The position numbers and the translations under genes are program-made. A stretch of 42,315 bases of DNA from Halomarinibacterium sp041392205 (GTDB lineage: Bacteria > Bacteroidota > Bacteroidia > Flavobacteriales > Flavobacteriaceae), in NCBI GenBank assembly GCA_041392205.1, contig JAWKMO010000019.1:1-42315 (forward strand). Direction: 5' to 3'. Below, piece by piece: positions 23,142 through 31,287 of the stretch (within the stretch, counting starts at the first letter, position 1; every line of letters begins with the position of its first letter). The notes below the pieces were generated by a model, which saw only the letters and a program-made list of their open reading frames with translations, did not search any database and was not told the DNA's origin.

Positions 23142-23981
23142 TTAAGGTAACCACTTTTTATTAAAATTAGGCTTGCGTTTCTCTAAAAAGGCATCCCTAC
23201 CCTCTTTGGCTTCATCAGTCATATACGCCAAGCGAGTAGCTTCCCCTGCAAATACCTGTTGCCCCACCATTCCGTCGTCGGTAAGATTCATAGCAAACTT
23301 GAGCATTTTGATGGAGATTGGGCTTTTTGCTAACACTTCCTGAGCCCAGTTATAGGCAGTTTGTTCTAATTCATCGTGAGGCACAACGGCATTCACCATG
23401 CCCATATCGAATGCTTCTTGGGCACTGTAATTTCTTCCGAGGAAAAAGATTTCACGGGCTTTTTTCTGCCCCACTAGTTTTGCCAGATAGGCACTTCCGT
23501 AGCCCCCGTCGAAGCTGGTGACATCGGCATCGGTTTGTTTAAAAATAGCATGTTCTTTACTGGCCAGGGTCATATCGCACACCACATGCAAACTATGGCC
23601 ACCCCCTACTGCCCAGCCGGGAACGACTGCAATTACCGCCTTCGGCATAAAACGTATTAATCGTTGTACTTCGAGAATATTTAATCGGTGGTACCCATCG
23701 TCACCCACATAGCCTTCTTTTCCACGTGCCGCTTGATCGCCCCCACTGCAAAAACTGTAAACACCGTCTTTTGGCGAAGGACCTTCCGCAGAAAGCAATA
23801 CTACCCCAATGCTGGTATCTTCCTGAGCATCGTGAAAGGCATCCAATAATTCGCTGGTGGTTTTGGGACGAAAAGCGTTACGAACTTCGGGGCGATTAAA
23901 AGCAATGCGAGCCACACCGTTACTTTTTTTATAGGTGATATCAATATATTCTTTGGCGGTTTTCCAGTTGGGTGTATTCAT
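23142..23981 (-). CDS. menB: 1,4-dihydroxy-2-naphthoyl-CoA synthase
   Basis: Crotonase-family enzyme that cyclises o-succinylbenzoyl-CoA in menaquinone synthesis. The start at 23981 (MNTPNWKTAKEY) fits the family length (279 residues); the 36-residue upstream extension runs into the divergent gene and the promoter. Diagnostic blocks are FNRPEVRNAFRPKTTSELLD, FCSGGDQAARGKEGYVGDD, VPGWAVGGGHSLHVVCDMTL and FDGGYGSAYLA. It is separated from menD and isochorismate synthase by about 3 kb. A strong TATCTTTG promoter box lies at 23999-24006. Confidence 0.95.
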   Translation of the reverse strand: MNTPNWKTAKEYIDITYKKSNGVARIAFNRPEVRNAFRPKTTSELLDAFHDAQEDTSIGVVLLSAEGPSPKDGVYSFCSGGDQAARGKEGYVGDDGYHRLNILEVQRLIRFMPKAVIAVVPGWAVGGGHSLHVVCDMTLASKEHAIFKQTDADVTSFDGGYGSAYLAKLVGQKKAREIFFLGRNYSAQEAFDMGMVNAVVPHDELEQTAYNWAQEVLAKSPISIKMLKFAMNLTDDGMVGQQVFAGEATRLAYMTDEAKEGRDAFLEKRKPNFNKKWLP

Positions 23982-23998
23982 AATTTGTAAATTTACCC

Positions 23999-24006
23999 CA
24001 AAGATA
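23999..24006 (-). promoter_or_regulatory. Candidate -7 promoter box for menB
   Basis: TATCTTTG on the minus strand is an exact match to the Bacteroidota -7 consensus TAnnTTTG, 17 nt upstream of the menB ATG. A -33 TTTG at the usual distance is not clear. The 43-bp gap between menB and the divergent protease gene leaves little other room for a promoter. Confidence 0.5.
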
Positions 24007-24024
24007 CTTTTTAAAAATTCCAAA

Positions 24025-25167
24025 ATGAAACATTTCAAATTCCAAATTTCAACATGGGTAATGGCCACCGTGCTGGCATTTTTTTCCATTTGTATTTCCG
24101 CCCAACAACCCTATCAATTTACTGAAATCATTGACCTAGAAGCCACCCCTGTGATAAGCCAAGGAAACACAGGAACGTGTTGGAGTTTCTCCAGTACCTC
24201 CTTTCTGGAAAGTGAAATAATGCGACTCACCGGGAAACAAATAGACCTTTCTGAAATGTACCAAGTACGCAATACCTACCCAAAAAAAGCAGCGAATTTT
24301 GTCATGCGACAGGGAAAAGCACAGTTTAGTGAAGGCGGTTTGGCCCACGATGTGCTCAATTCGGTGAAAGAATACGGTTTGGTTCCTAATGACGCTTTTA
24401 ATGGATTGTTATCTGGTGCCGAAAGTCATAATCATGCCGAATTGGTAGCCGTATTAGAAGCCATGCTGAAAACCTACGTAGACAACCCCGGAAAGAAATT
24501 AAGTAAACACTGGAAACCTGCTATTGAAGCGGTGTTGGATATTTATTTAGGGGAAAATCCTACTCAATTTATGTTTGAAGGCAACAGTTATACGCCTGCC
24601 TCTTTTAGGGACATGCTAAAAATTAAGGCAGAAGATTATGTTACGCTTACCAGTTTTACGCATGCCCCTTTTTATTCAGAATTTATATTGAATATTCCCG
24701 ATAATTGGAGCTACGGGAGTATGTACAATGTTACTTTGGATGAACTAATGGCCACTTTGGATTATGCGCTACAAAAGGGATTTACGGTAGAATTGGATTG
24801 CGATGTAAGTGAAAAAACGTTTTCTTCCAAAGACGGGGTGGCGGTTATTCCTGCCCAAAATGAAAATAATGCAAAAGCGTTACAAGGAATTTATCCTGAG
24901 GCAACAGTCACGCAAGCCTACCGACAAGAGGAATTTGAAAACTTCACCACTACCGATGACCATTTAATGCATATTACGGGAATGCTAAAAGACCAAAATG
25001 GCACCAAATACTACAAAGTAAAAAACAGTTGGGGTACTAATCCTGCCTATAACGCCAATGGTGGATATGTGTATTTTAGTGAAGCCTATATGCGATTAAA
25101 AGCCATTAGTATTACGGTACATAAAGAAGCTGTTCCTAAAGAAACTTCCAAAAAGTTAAATTTTTAA
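24025..25167 (+). CDS. Exported C1 (papain-like) cysteine peptidase
   Basis: 380 residues with a signal peptide (start ATG at 24025, cleavage near SICISAQ). Belongs to the bleomycin hydrolase/aminopeptidase C branch of family C1. The catalytic residues can be placed: Cys52 in GNTGTCWSFSST, His316 in LMHITGM and Asn334 in VKNSWGTNP. The longer open frame from 23935 overlaps menB and lacks a signal at its N-terminus, so it is rejected. The peptidase is probably periplasmic. A small exported protein follows 45 bp downstream. Confidence 0.92.
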   Translation: MKHFKFQISTWVMATVLAFFSICISAQQPYQFTEIIDLEATPVISQGNTGTCWSFSSTSFLESEIMRLTGKQIDLSEMYQVRNTYPKKAANFVMRQGKAQFSEGGLAHDVLNSVKEYGLVPNDAFNGLLSGAESHNHAELVAVLEAMLKTYVDNPGKKLSKHWKPAIEAVLDIYLGENPTQFMFEGNSYTPASFRDMLKIKAEDYVTLTSFTHAPFYSEFILNIPDNWSYGSMYNVTLDELMATLDYALQKGFTVELDCDVSEKTFSSKDGVAVIPAQNENNAKALQGIYPEATVTQAYRQEEFENFTTTDDHLMHITGMLKDQNGTKYYKVKNSWGTNPAYNANGGYVYFSEAYMRLKAISITVHKEAVPKETSKKLNF

Positions 25168-25212
25168 AAAGGAGAAAACATTTCGGCGTTATTTTTGATA
25201 GTTTTGATGTTA

Positions 25213-25668
25213 ATGAAAAAACTACTTTTCATACTCTTGTTACTGCCGCTACAACTTCTAGCGCAATATGATTTTGAATCTCGTTATTTTACTATCACTG
25301 CTGAATCACTTCCTGAAGTACCGGAGCTAAGTGCCTTCGATATTGACTTTGGTCCTAAAAGGGATTTTAGTATAAGGAACATTACCGATTTTAATAAAGT
25401 AACCTCAAACAATTATTGGCAAGCGGTCGATATGGCCGACGCCATAGAAAAGCAAGACCGGTTTAAATCCAATTCAACTTATAATGTAGAGGCATTACAG
25501 CAAAAATATGACGCCTTTGGAGGGAATGCACAGTACGCTCCAGATGGCGCAACTAAAGTGACCAATTTTGTGTATAAAGAACAACGTGGTTTGGATATGC
25601 TAGACCCCTGTCCTCCCTTTGGAATTTGCCCTAGATGTGCCCCATACAGAGTGGGGAGAGGGTTTTAA
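25213..25668 (+). CDS. Small exported protein with Cys-rich C-terminus
   Basis: 151 residues from the ATG at 25213, with a signal peptide MKKLLFILLLLPLQLLAQ. No family is recognised. The C-terminus ends LDPCPPFGICPRCAPYRVGR, with three Cys and several Pro within 15 residues, which could form disulphides or bind a metal. It follows the exported C1 peptidase on the same strand by 45 bp, so the two may be co-transcribed; whether it is a substrate or inhibitor of the peptidase cannot be told. Confidence 0.75.
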   Translation: MKKLLFILLLLPLQLLAQYDFESRYFTITAESLPEVPELSAFDIDFGPKRDFSIRNITDFNKVTSNNYWQAVDMADAIEKQDRFKSNSTYNVEALQQKYDAFGGNAQYAPDGATKVTNFVYKEQRGLDMLDPCPPFGICPRCAPYRVGRGF

Positions 25669-25728
25669 TCTTGGGTTCTGGGTGAAAGGTGAAAGGAAAA
25701 ACTATAAACGATTCTACATTTCTCAACT

Positions 25729-26565
25729 TTAACTTCCTACCAAAGTGATTCCGTCGTCGTCAATTACAATCTGCTTATCCTTATAAAGACTTCCTACTGC
25801 CTTTTTAAAGCTTTTTTTACTTAACCCTAATTCGTTTTTAATAGTTTCAGAATCGGTTTTATCATGAAAAGGAAGAAACCCACCTGCCGCTTTTAATTCG
25901 TCAAGGATATAGTTTGCGTTGGGTTCTATACTTCGGTAACCTGGGGGTTGTAAAACGACATCAATTTTTTTATCGTCTCGTATTTTCTTGATATAGGCCT
26001 TCATCCTATCACCAGAGCGAATGTCTTCAAAAATATCGCCCACAAAGATGAGTCCTTTATGCTTTCCATTTATTATTACATTGGCTCCTTGTTGGGTAAG
26101 ATGAGTGACCAAGATAGCTACCTCATCAAACTTTTGAAGGGTAAGGTTTTCGTTACTTAAAAACTTATTGGTTTTACTTGAGCCTACCAACCTATTGGTT
26201 TTATCATCCAAATATAAATATACAATATACCAATGTCCCACTTTCATGGGTCGTGCCTGTTCTTTAAAGGGGACAAAAAGTTGTTTTACCAATCCCCAAT
26301 CCATAAAAGCCCCATAATTGTTTACATCGCTACAACGTAAATAGCCAAAAGTATTTAGAGTAAGATAAGGAGTCTCGGTAGTAGCGATGGGTCGTTCTTC
26401 ATTATCCAAATACAAAAAAACTTCAATAGAATCTCCTATTTCGTAGGTTTCTGGCTTGTATCGGTGAGGAAGTAGTACTTCATTTTCTTCCGCATCGCCT
26501 AAAAATAATCCGGGATCTGTTTCCCGTAAGATAGTAAGTGTATTGTATTCACCCAGTTGCATCAT
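25729..26565 (-). CDS. cvfB: CvfB family S1-domain RNA-binding protein
   Basis: 278 residues, cytoplasmic. Three S1-like OB folds can be followed: about 5-60 (LTILRETDPGLFLGDAE, EVLLPHRYKP), 65-130 (YLRCSDVNNYGAFMDWGLVK) and 140-210 (AILVTHLTQQGANVIINGKH then KGLIFVGDIFEDIRSGDRMK), with a C-terminal winged helix (220-278, ETIKNELGLSKKSFKKAVGS). This matches the CvfB/YitL family, implicated in post-transcriptional regulation in other bacteria. A promoter box TATCTTTG ends only five bases before the ATG, so the mRNA may be nearly leaderless. Confidence 0.92.
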   Translation of the reverse strand: MMQLGEYNTLTILRETDPGLFLGDAEENEVLLPHRYKPETYEIGDSIEVFLYLDNEERPIATTETPYLTLNTFGYLRCSDVNNYGAFMDWGLVKQLFVPFKEQARPMKVGHWYIVYLYLDDKTNRLVGSSKTNKFLSNENLTLQKFDEVAILVTHLTQQGANVIINGKHKGLIFVGDIFEDIRSGDRMKAYIKKIRDDKKIDVVLQPPGYRSIEPNANYILDELKAAGGFLPFHDKTDSETIKNELGLSKKSFKKAVGSLYKDKQIVIDDDGITLVGS

Positions 26566-26570
26566 AGCGG

Positions 26571-26578
26571 CAAAGATA
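26571..26578 (-). promoter_or_regulatory. Candidate -7 promoter box for cvfB
   Basis: TATCTTTG, exact TAnnTTTG, ending 5 nt before the ATG at 26565. If transcription starts about 6 nt after the box, the mRNA begins at or next to the start codon. Confidence 0.5.
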
Positions 26579-26653
26579 CTCTTTTCCTATTCAAAAAAAG
26601 AATCCCTTATATTGTTTTGAAGGAAAGATTTATGTAGTTTTAAAAACTGAAAA

Positions 26654-27070
26654 ATGAAAAAAAACCCTCATAACCTTCCTGAAGACGCTTCCTTTTTAGA
26701 CGTTCTAAAAACCAAGTTGGCTACCGTCTATTTTTATGAAAACATTGTTGTTTTTGAAGCCCAAGAGGGAGCAATTATATCTCATGAAACAGCCCTACAA
26801 ATTCTTCAAAAAGGGATTCAGATTATGAAGCTTAGACCCTTGGTATATATTAGTAATCGAATACACTCCTATTCTGTAAATCCTACCGATTTTAAATACC
26901 TTGAGGCTGTACCTACCATAAAAGGATTTGCTTTTGTAAACTATACCATGGAAAGTCGAATAAACGCTCAGTATGAGGCTAATTTCTTTAAAAAACCCTT
27001 CCAATCTTTTGATTCGTTAGAAGAAGCCTATCATTGGGCAAAAGAAATTTTAGCAACCGCTAAGAAATAG
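26654..27070 (+). CDS. Conserved-looking hypothetical protein
   Basis: 138 residues, no signal or membrane segment. Alternating strands and helices (TVYFYENIVVFEAQEGAIIS, ALQILQKGIQIMKLRPLVYI, FKYLEAVPTIKGFAFVNYTM, LEEAYHWAKEILATAKK) resemble the SpoIIAA/STAS-like small proteins found widely in flavobacteria, but I cannot name a function. Its 3' end overlaps the converging menD gene by 11 bases. The cvfB gene is divergent, 88 bp away. Confidence 0.75.
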   Translation: MKKNPHNLPEDASFLDVLKTKLATVYFYENIVVFEAQEGAIISHETALQILQKGIQIMKLRPLVYISNRIHSYSVNPTDFKYLEAVPTIKGFAFVNYTMESRINAQYEANFFKKPFQSFDSLEEAYHWAKEILATAKK

Positions 27071-28727
27071 CATCAAAATAGTCATTTAGCACCTCATCAT
27101 TGATTTCGGAAGGGGTAAAAATTTCTAATAGCTTTGGCTTATTTCCTAAAGCAAAAAATTCTTTCAATACATTTTCAATAGATTCTTTATTTTTTGCAGA
27201 AGCATATTGAAACCCAAACATCTCACATAAATGCTCGGCATGGAAGTGATGCTTTGTTTCAAAATAATTTTCAAAATGGGGTACCTTTTTTGCCTTGGGT
27301 AAAATTCTAAAAATTCCGCCACCACTATTATTTACAATAATAATTCTAAAGCTATTAGGAATATAATTATTCCATAAAGCATTGCTATCGTAGAGAAAAC
27401 TTAAATCGCCTGTAATTAATAATGTTTGTTTCCCACTACCTATCGATGCCCCAATGGCAGTACTGGTACTTCCATCGATGCCACTCGTCCCTCTATTGCA
27501 AAACACCTCTATTGATGACGGCAAAGAAAACAATTGGGCATACCTAATGGCGGTACTATTTGCTAATTGTAATTGCAAATTATTGGGTAACTTTCTAAAA
27601 ATTTGATGGTACACACTAAAATCTGAATAAGGCATGTTTCTTTCAAAAAGGGCATGTTTCTCTAATCGTTCCTTTTTTAAAGCGAGCCAATATTTTTGAA
27701 ATTGAGACTCCACTGGTGTTACCTCAGTTAGAAATAGATTAAAAAAAGAATTTGGGTGATTTTTAAAATGATGTGATAAAGAAAAATAAGTGTCATTGGC
27801 TTTGTTAGTACCTACGTGCCAATGTTCTTTAGGTTGGTATTTACGAAGAAAGGATTTAATTCTTTTTGAAATTACCATCCCACCAAAAGTGAGTAAAATA
27901 TCGGGCTGCAATTTTTTAAAATCTTCTTCATTTAGGGAAGTGATTAATTGATCAATCGATGGAAAAAAGTTTTCGTGATGTAAATTGGACGTTGTTTCTG
28001 TAAAAACTAATACACTAGTATCATTGGCTAGGGTATTAAGTAGTTCAGTAGCTAGGGTGTGGGGTGCTAAGGTTCCAACTAGGATTAGTTTTTTTTTAGA
28101 AGCATTCCATTTTTCAAAAAAGGGAGTGAGTGCTTCTTTTGAGATTTCTTCAGAAAAAACTGCTGGTTTTATATTTTTGATGGGGGCCATTTTTTCTGAA
28201 ATTACATCGTATAGGGGTTCAGAAAAGGGAACATTAATATGAACAGGTCCTTGTTTTTCGATAGCGGTATTTAAAGCCTTATTGATTTCCTTTACATTGT
28301 ATTCTTGAAATACATCCCCTTCTTTGCAATTAGCACTATAATAAATGTGATTTACATATACATTCTCTTGACGAATGGTTTGCCCATCACCAATTTCTAT
28401 AAGATGAGAGGGTCTATCGGCAGAAATTACTACTAAAGGAATGTTACTATAAAATGCTTCGGCTACGGCGGGATAATAGTTAAGTAAGGCAGAGCCTGAA
28501 GAACAAACTACAGCCACGGGTTTTTTGAGTTGTTGTGCAATTCCAATAGCAAAAAAAGCAGCACACCGTTCATCAACAATACTATAACAAGTAGCTTTTT
28601 CTTGCAAAGTAAACCCTAGAATTAATGGGGCATTTCGAGATCCTGGGGAAATAACAATACGGTCAATTTCTTTGGCGAGACAAAGCTCAACAACGGTTTG
28701 CGAAAGAATTTTGGAGGAATAAATCAT
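27060..28727 (-). CDS. menD: SEPHCHC synthase (2-succinyl-5-enolpyruvyl-6-hydroxy-3-cyclohexene-1-carboxylate synthase)
   Basis: Thiamine diphosphate enzyme of menaquinone synthesis joining isochorismate and 2-oxoglutarate. 555 residues, normal length. N-terminal pyrimidine domain with ISPGSRNAPL (27-35) and VDERCAAFFAIG; C-terminal PP domain with NRGTSGIDGSTSTAIGAS, GDLSFLYDSNALWN and IIIVNNSGGGIFRI. It lies 32 bp downstream of the isochorismate synthase gene, whose product it uses. An additional TATCTTTG box just before the ATG suggests it can also be transcribed alone. Confidence 0.97.
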   Translation of the reverse strand: MIYSSKILSQTVVELCLAKEIDRIVISPGSRNAPLILGFTLQEKATCYSIVDERCAAFFAIGIAQQLKKPVAVVCSSGSALLNYYPAVAEAFYSNIPLVVISADRPSHLIEIGDGQTIRQENVYVNHIYYSANCKEGDVFQEYNVKEINKALNTAIEKQGPVHINVPFSEPLYDVISEKMAPIKNIKPAVFSEEISKEALTPFFEKWNASKKKLILVGTLAPHTLATELLNTLANDTSVLVFTETTSNLHHENFFPSIDQLITSLNEEDFKKLQPDILLTFGGMVISKRIKSFLRKYQPKEHWHVGTNKANDTYFSLSHHFKNHPNSFFNLFLTEVTPVESQFQKYWLALKKERLEKHALFERNMPYSDFSVYHQIFRKLPNNLQLQLANSTAIRYAQLFSLPSSIEVFCNRGTSGIDGSTSTAIGASIGSGKQTLLITGDLSFLYDSNALWNNYIPNSFRIIIVNNSGGGIFRILPKAKKVPHFENYFETKHHFHAEHLCEMFGFQYASAKNKESIENVLKEFFALGNKPKLLEIFTPSEINDEVLNDYFDAIS

Positions 28728-28733
28728 TCGCTA

Positions 28734-28741
28734 CAAAGATA
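28734..28741 (-). promoter_or_regulatory. Candidate -7 promoter box for menD
   Basis: TATCTTTG ending 6 nt before the menD ATG at 28727, in the 32-bp gap after the isochorismate synthase gene. It predicts a leaderless or nearly leaderless internal transcript. Confidence 0.45.
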
Positions 28742-28759
28742 CAACACCAAAACAATATT

Positions 28760-29827
28760 TTAAAGAAAAGGTTGTAAGACCGTAAGCATCGTTTGCATTT
28801 TATATTGGGTTTCTAACCATTCTAATTCGGGTACAGAATCTACGGTAATACCCCCCCCTACAAATATGTGGGCATGGTTCTCTTCAATTTTCATACATCG
28901 CAGATTCACAAAAATACTGGATTCTTGTGTGTTTTCTTTTAAAGGTCCTAAATAGCCTGTATAGTATTCCCGATTATAGGTCTCGTGGGTTTCAATAAAT
29001 TTCTGGGCAATTTTCCTTGGAGTCCCACATACGGCGGAAGTAGGATGCAATAGAGAGGCTATTTCTGGCAGGCTTGTCTTTCCCTTTTTAAGAGATCCTG
29101 TAATATCGGTTCTTAGGTGAACGACTGGACCTGCAGGGTAGGTATACGTTTTGGATACTTTTAAAACCGATAACACACTTTGTAGTTTAGTTACAATATC
29201 GTCTACCACCAGTTGATGCTCGTCTTTTTCTTTGTCTCCCCATTCCGTTCTTTGGGTGGCATAGCTTTTTTGGGTACCCGCTAATGCCATAGTGCTAAAG
29301 CAGTCCTCCTGAGTTTGTAATAAAAGCTCTGGGGTGATACCACACCAAATACCCGTTTCGGGATGATACCATAAATAACGAAATGCCGAAGGATACATTA
29401 AAAATAATCGATACAAAATAACATCAAAGTCTATTTTAGAAATAGAAAAGGTCGTTTTTCTTGAAACTACAACTTTTTGTGCATGACGCTCTTTAATAAA
29501 TAAAAGGGCTTTGGAAACAAGCGCTTCATATTCCTTTTTTTCTAAAAGGCTTTCTTTTACAGCTAATGTAAGGGGCTCTAATTCCCTAAGGGTTAAATTT
29601 TGCTTCCGTACTTTTGAAAATTCCTTAGGAATGCAATAACTCTTTTGGTTTTTGTAAAATGGGTAAAATAGAAAAGCTCTTTCTGAAAAATCTTTAGGGT
29701 CATAAAGAGTGTTATTGTTTTGAAGAATTACGGTAACTTCCTGACTATTAGGCAAAGAGTAAATAACAAAAGGAAACTTCTTTTGATATTGTTCCTTAAG
29801 AAGTTCAAGAGTTGATGGATCTATCAT
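28760..29827 (-). CDS. menF: Isochorismate synthase
   Basis: Converts chorismate to isochorismate, the first step of menaquinone synthesis. 355 residues, at the short end of the MenF/EntC family, with the chorismate-binding fold in the C-terminal two thirds: KVVVSRKTTF, MALAGTQKSY, KDEHQLVVDDIVTKL, HPTSAVCGTPR and GGGITVDSVPELEWLETQYK. The assignment to menaquinone rather than siderophore synthesis rests on the position between a hotdog thioesterase (4-bp gap) and menD. Confidence 0.94.
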   Translation of the reverse strand: MIDPSTLELLKEQYQKKFPFVIYSLPNSQEVTVILQNNNTLYDPKDFSERAFLFYPFYKNQKSYCIPKEFSKVRKQNLTLRELEPLTLAVKESLLEKKEYEALVSKALLFIKERHAQKVVVSRKTTFSISKIDFDVILYRLFLMYPSAFRYLWYHPETGIWCGITPELLLQTQEDCFSTMALAGTQKSYATQRTEWGDKEKDEHQLVVDDIVTKLQSVLSVLKVSKTYTYPAGPVVHLRTDITGSLKKGKTSLPEIASLLHPTSAVCGTPRKIAQKFIETHETYNREYYTGYLGPLKENTQESSIFVNLRCMKIEENHAHIFVGGGITVDSVPELEWLETQYKMQTMLTVLQPFL

Positions 29828-29831
29828 AAAG

Positions 29832-30251
29832 TTAATTACGTAAAATAATGGTGGTAAGTTTCACAAAGGATATCATTTCATCTTGTTCATTTTTAATAGT
29901 AATATGCCATAGCTGTAGGGTTCTCCCCTTGTGAACCATTTCCCCGTAGGCATAAACATATCCTTCTTTAATACTTTTTACATGGTTGGCAGAAATTTCT
30001 ATCCCTCTAACCTGTATTTGATCGTTGCCATTTATAACGAAAGAACCTGCACTACCTACACTTTCGGCTAATGCTACTGTAGCACCTCCATGCAAAACTC
30101 CATTGGGTTGGTGCACCCTTGAGGTAACGGGCATTCTCGCTTCAATAGTAGTTTCGGTTATGTTGGTAAATTCAATCTGTAATGTTTCCATCAATGTATT
30201 TTTACACATTGCATTACAGGCGGTAAGTAATTCAGATTTATTTGTAATCAT
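29832..30251 (-). CDS. menI: PaaI-type hotdog thioesterase, probably DHNA-CoA thioesterase
   Basis: 139 residues from the ATG at 30251. Hotdog fold with the active-site block NGVLHGGATVALAESVGSAG and HVKSIKEGYVYAYGEMVHKG. In menaquinone synthesis this class releases 1,4-dihydroxy-2-naphthoate from its CoA ester. The general family has other substrates; the menaquinone role is taken from its place as the first gene of a run with isochorismate synthase (4 bp downstream) and menD. A longer start at 30278 overlaps nothing but lacks support. Confidence 0.85.
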   Translation of the reverse strand: MITNKSELLTACNAMCKNTLMETLQIEFTNITETTIEARMPVTSRVHQPNGVLHGGATVALAESVGSAGSFVINGNDQIQVRGIEISANHVKSIKEGYVYAYGEMVHKGRTLQLWHITIKNEQDEMISFVKLTTIILRN

Positions 30252-30418
30252 TGCTAAGATTATACTGTAAAAATACAAAATTAGTAGAACTAATTTTGAG
30301 CACCCTTTTCAAGGAATATGAAAACTATATGCATTTCATCGAATTTATTTTGTTTTTAATCGAATTTATTATTTATTTGTTAAGAATTAATGTAAGAATA
30401 TTCTTTAAGCAAAGCCTT

Positions 30419-31126
30419 ATGAAATTATTTTACCTCACCATTTACCTGTTTTTATTAAGTATTACTGTAAGTGCTCAAATTCCTGAAAGTGAATTAAATG
30501 CACTCAAAGATCTCTATACAGCCACCCAAGGAAAGCATTGGAAATTAAGTTGGCCCATGGATAAGGCGGTTACAGAATGGGAGGGTATTACCATCGAAAA
30601 CAATCACGTTACCGAAATAAAAATGCTATTTAATAACTTAGAGGGAGTACTTCCTAATACAATTTCAAAACTCACAAAATTACGGGTTTTGGAGCTCTCC
30701 TTTAACAAGATTACTGGGACTCTCCCTACCACTATTGGAGATTTAAATTACCTTGAAGTTTTAGCTCTTAATGGTAACTTTATTGAGGGAAGCATCCCCT
30801 CTTCTTTTGGAAATTTAACACACTTAAAGCAATTACACTTAAGTAGTAATAGGCTTTCTGGCGAAATACCCAACACTATTAATTCCTTAGAAAATTTAGA
30901 AGTTTTCAATGTTTTTGAAAACCAACTTACCGGAAACCTTCCTGTTGTACTTTCAAGAAGTAGAAACTTGAAAGAATTTATAATAGCAAAAAATAAATTT
31001 AATAATTCGCCTGAAATTTCTACCATTTTACTGAGCAATTCTGCGATGGTAGATTTAGAAGAAAACAGAGTTTATTCTTCTGGTAAATCTATTATTGCCA
31101 TAGAAACCAGTGATGACGATCATTAA
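30419..31126 (+). CDS. Exported leucine-rich repeat protein
   Basis: 235 residues from the ATG at 30419, where a signal peptide begins (MKLFYLTIYLFLLSITVSAQ); the open frame upstream of this is not a signal and starts inside the divergent thioesterase gene. After a capping segment (ALKDLYTATQGKHWKLSWP, EWEGITI) come five or six plant-type LRRs with the G-x-I/L-P signature (GVLPNTISKLTKLRVLELSF, GTLPTTIGDLNYLEVLALNG, GSIPSSFGNLTHLKQLHLSS, GEIPNTINSLENLEVFNVFE). Probably a periplasmic or surface protein-binding module. No sorting domain is seen. Confidence 0.9.
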   Translation: MKLFYLTIYLFLLSITVSAQIPESELNALKDLYTATQGKHWKLSWPMDKAVTEWEGITIENNHVTEIKMLFNNLEGVLPNTISKLTKLRVLELSFNKITGTLPTTIGDLNYLEVLALNGNFIEGSIPSSFGNLTHLKQLHLSSNRLSGEIPNTINSLENLEVFNVFENQLTGNLPVVLSRSRNLKEFIIAKNKFNNSPEISTILLSNSAMVDLEENRVYSSGKSIIAIETSDDDH

Positions 31127-31153
31127 TTAAGATTTCCCCAAATCGTAATCTCT

Positions 31154-31178
31154 AAGGCTCTTATTAAGAGCCTTTTTT
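31154..31178 (+). terminator. Terminator after the LRR gene
   Basis: AAGGCTCTT (31154-31162) pairs with AAGAGCCTT (31166-31174), 3-nt loop, followed by a T-run. Confidence 0.88.
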
Positions 31179-31192
31179 TATGAAATAATACC

Positions 31193-31211
31193 CGAAATCG
31201 TTATCGTTTTC
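31193..31211. promoter_or_regulatory. Candidate operator upstream of glgE
   Basis: CGAAATCGTTATCGTTTTC contains an imperfect palindrome (14 of 18 positions in GAAATCGTTATCGTTTTC) and shares the half-site CGAAATCG with a perfect palindrome upstream of the GH31 gene. It lies 77 bp before the glgE ATG. CG-centred AT-flanked palindromes are typical LacI-family sites, so a sugar-responsive repressor is plausible; no such regulator gene is in the window. Confidence 0.35.
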
Positions 31212-31287
31212 AAAGAAATTGTAAAGTCTTTATTTATTTGCTATTCGTTTTATATATTTAACAAATGCTAAGAAAATAAATTACTAT

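Noticed and set aside
23935..24024. N-terminal extension of the C1 peptidase
   Set aside because: Overlaps the menB start and promoter region; the signal peptide begins at the ATG at 24025.
30251..30418. N-terminal extension of the LRR protein
   Set aside because: Begins inside the divergent thioesterase start and has hydrophobic low-complexity sequence; a standard signal peptide starts at 30419.
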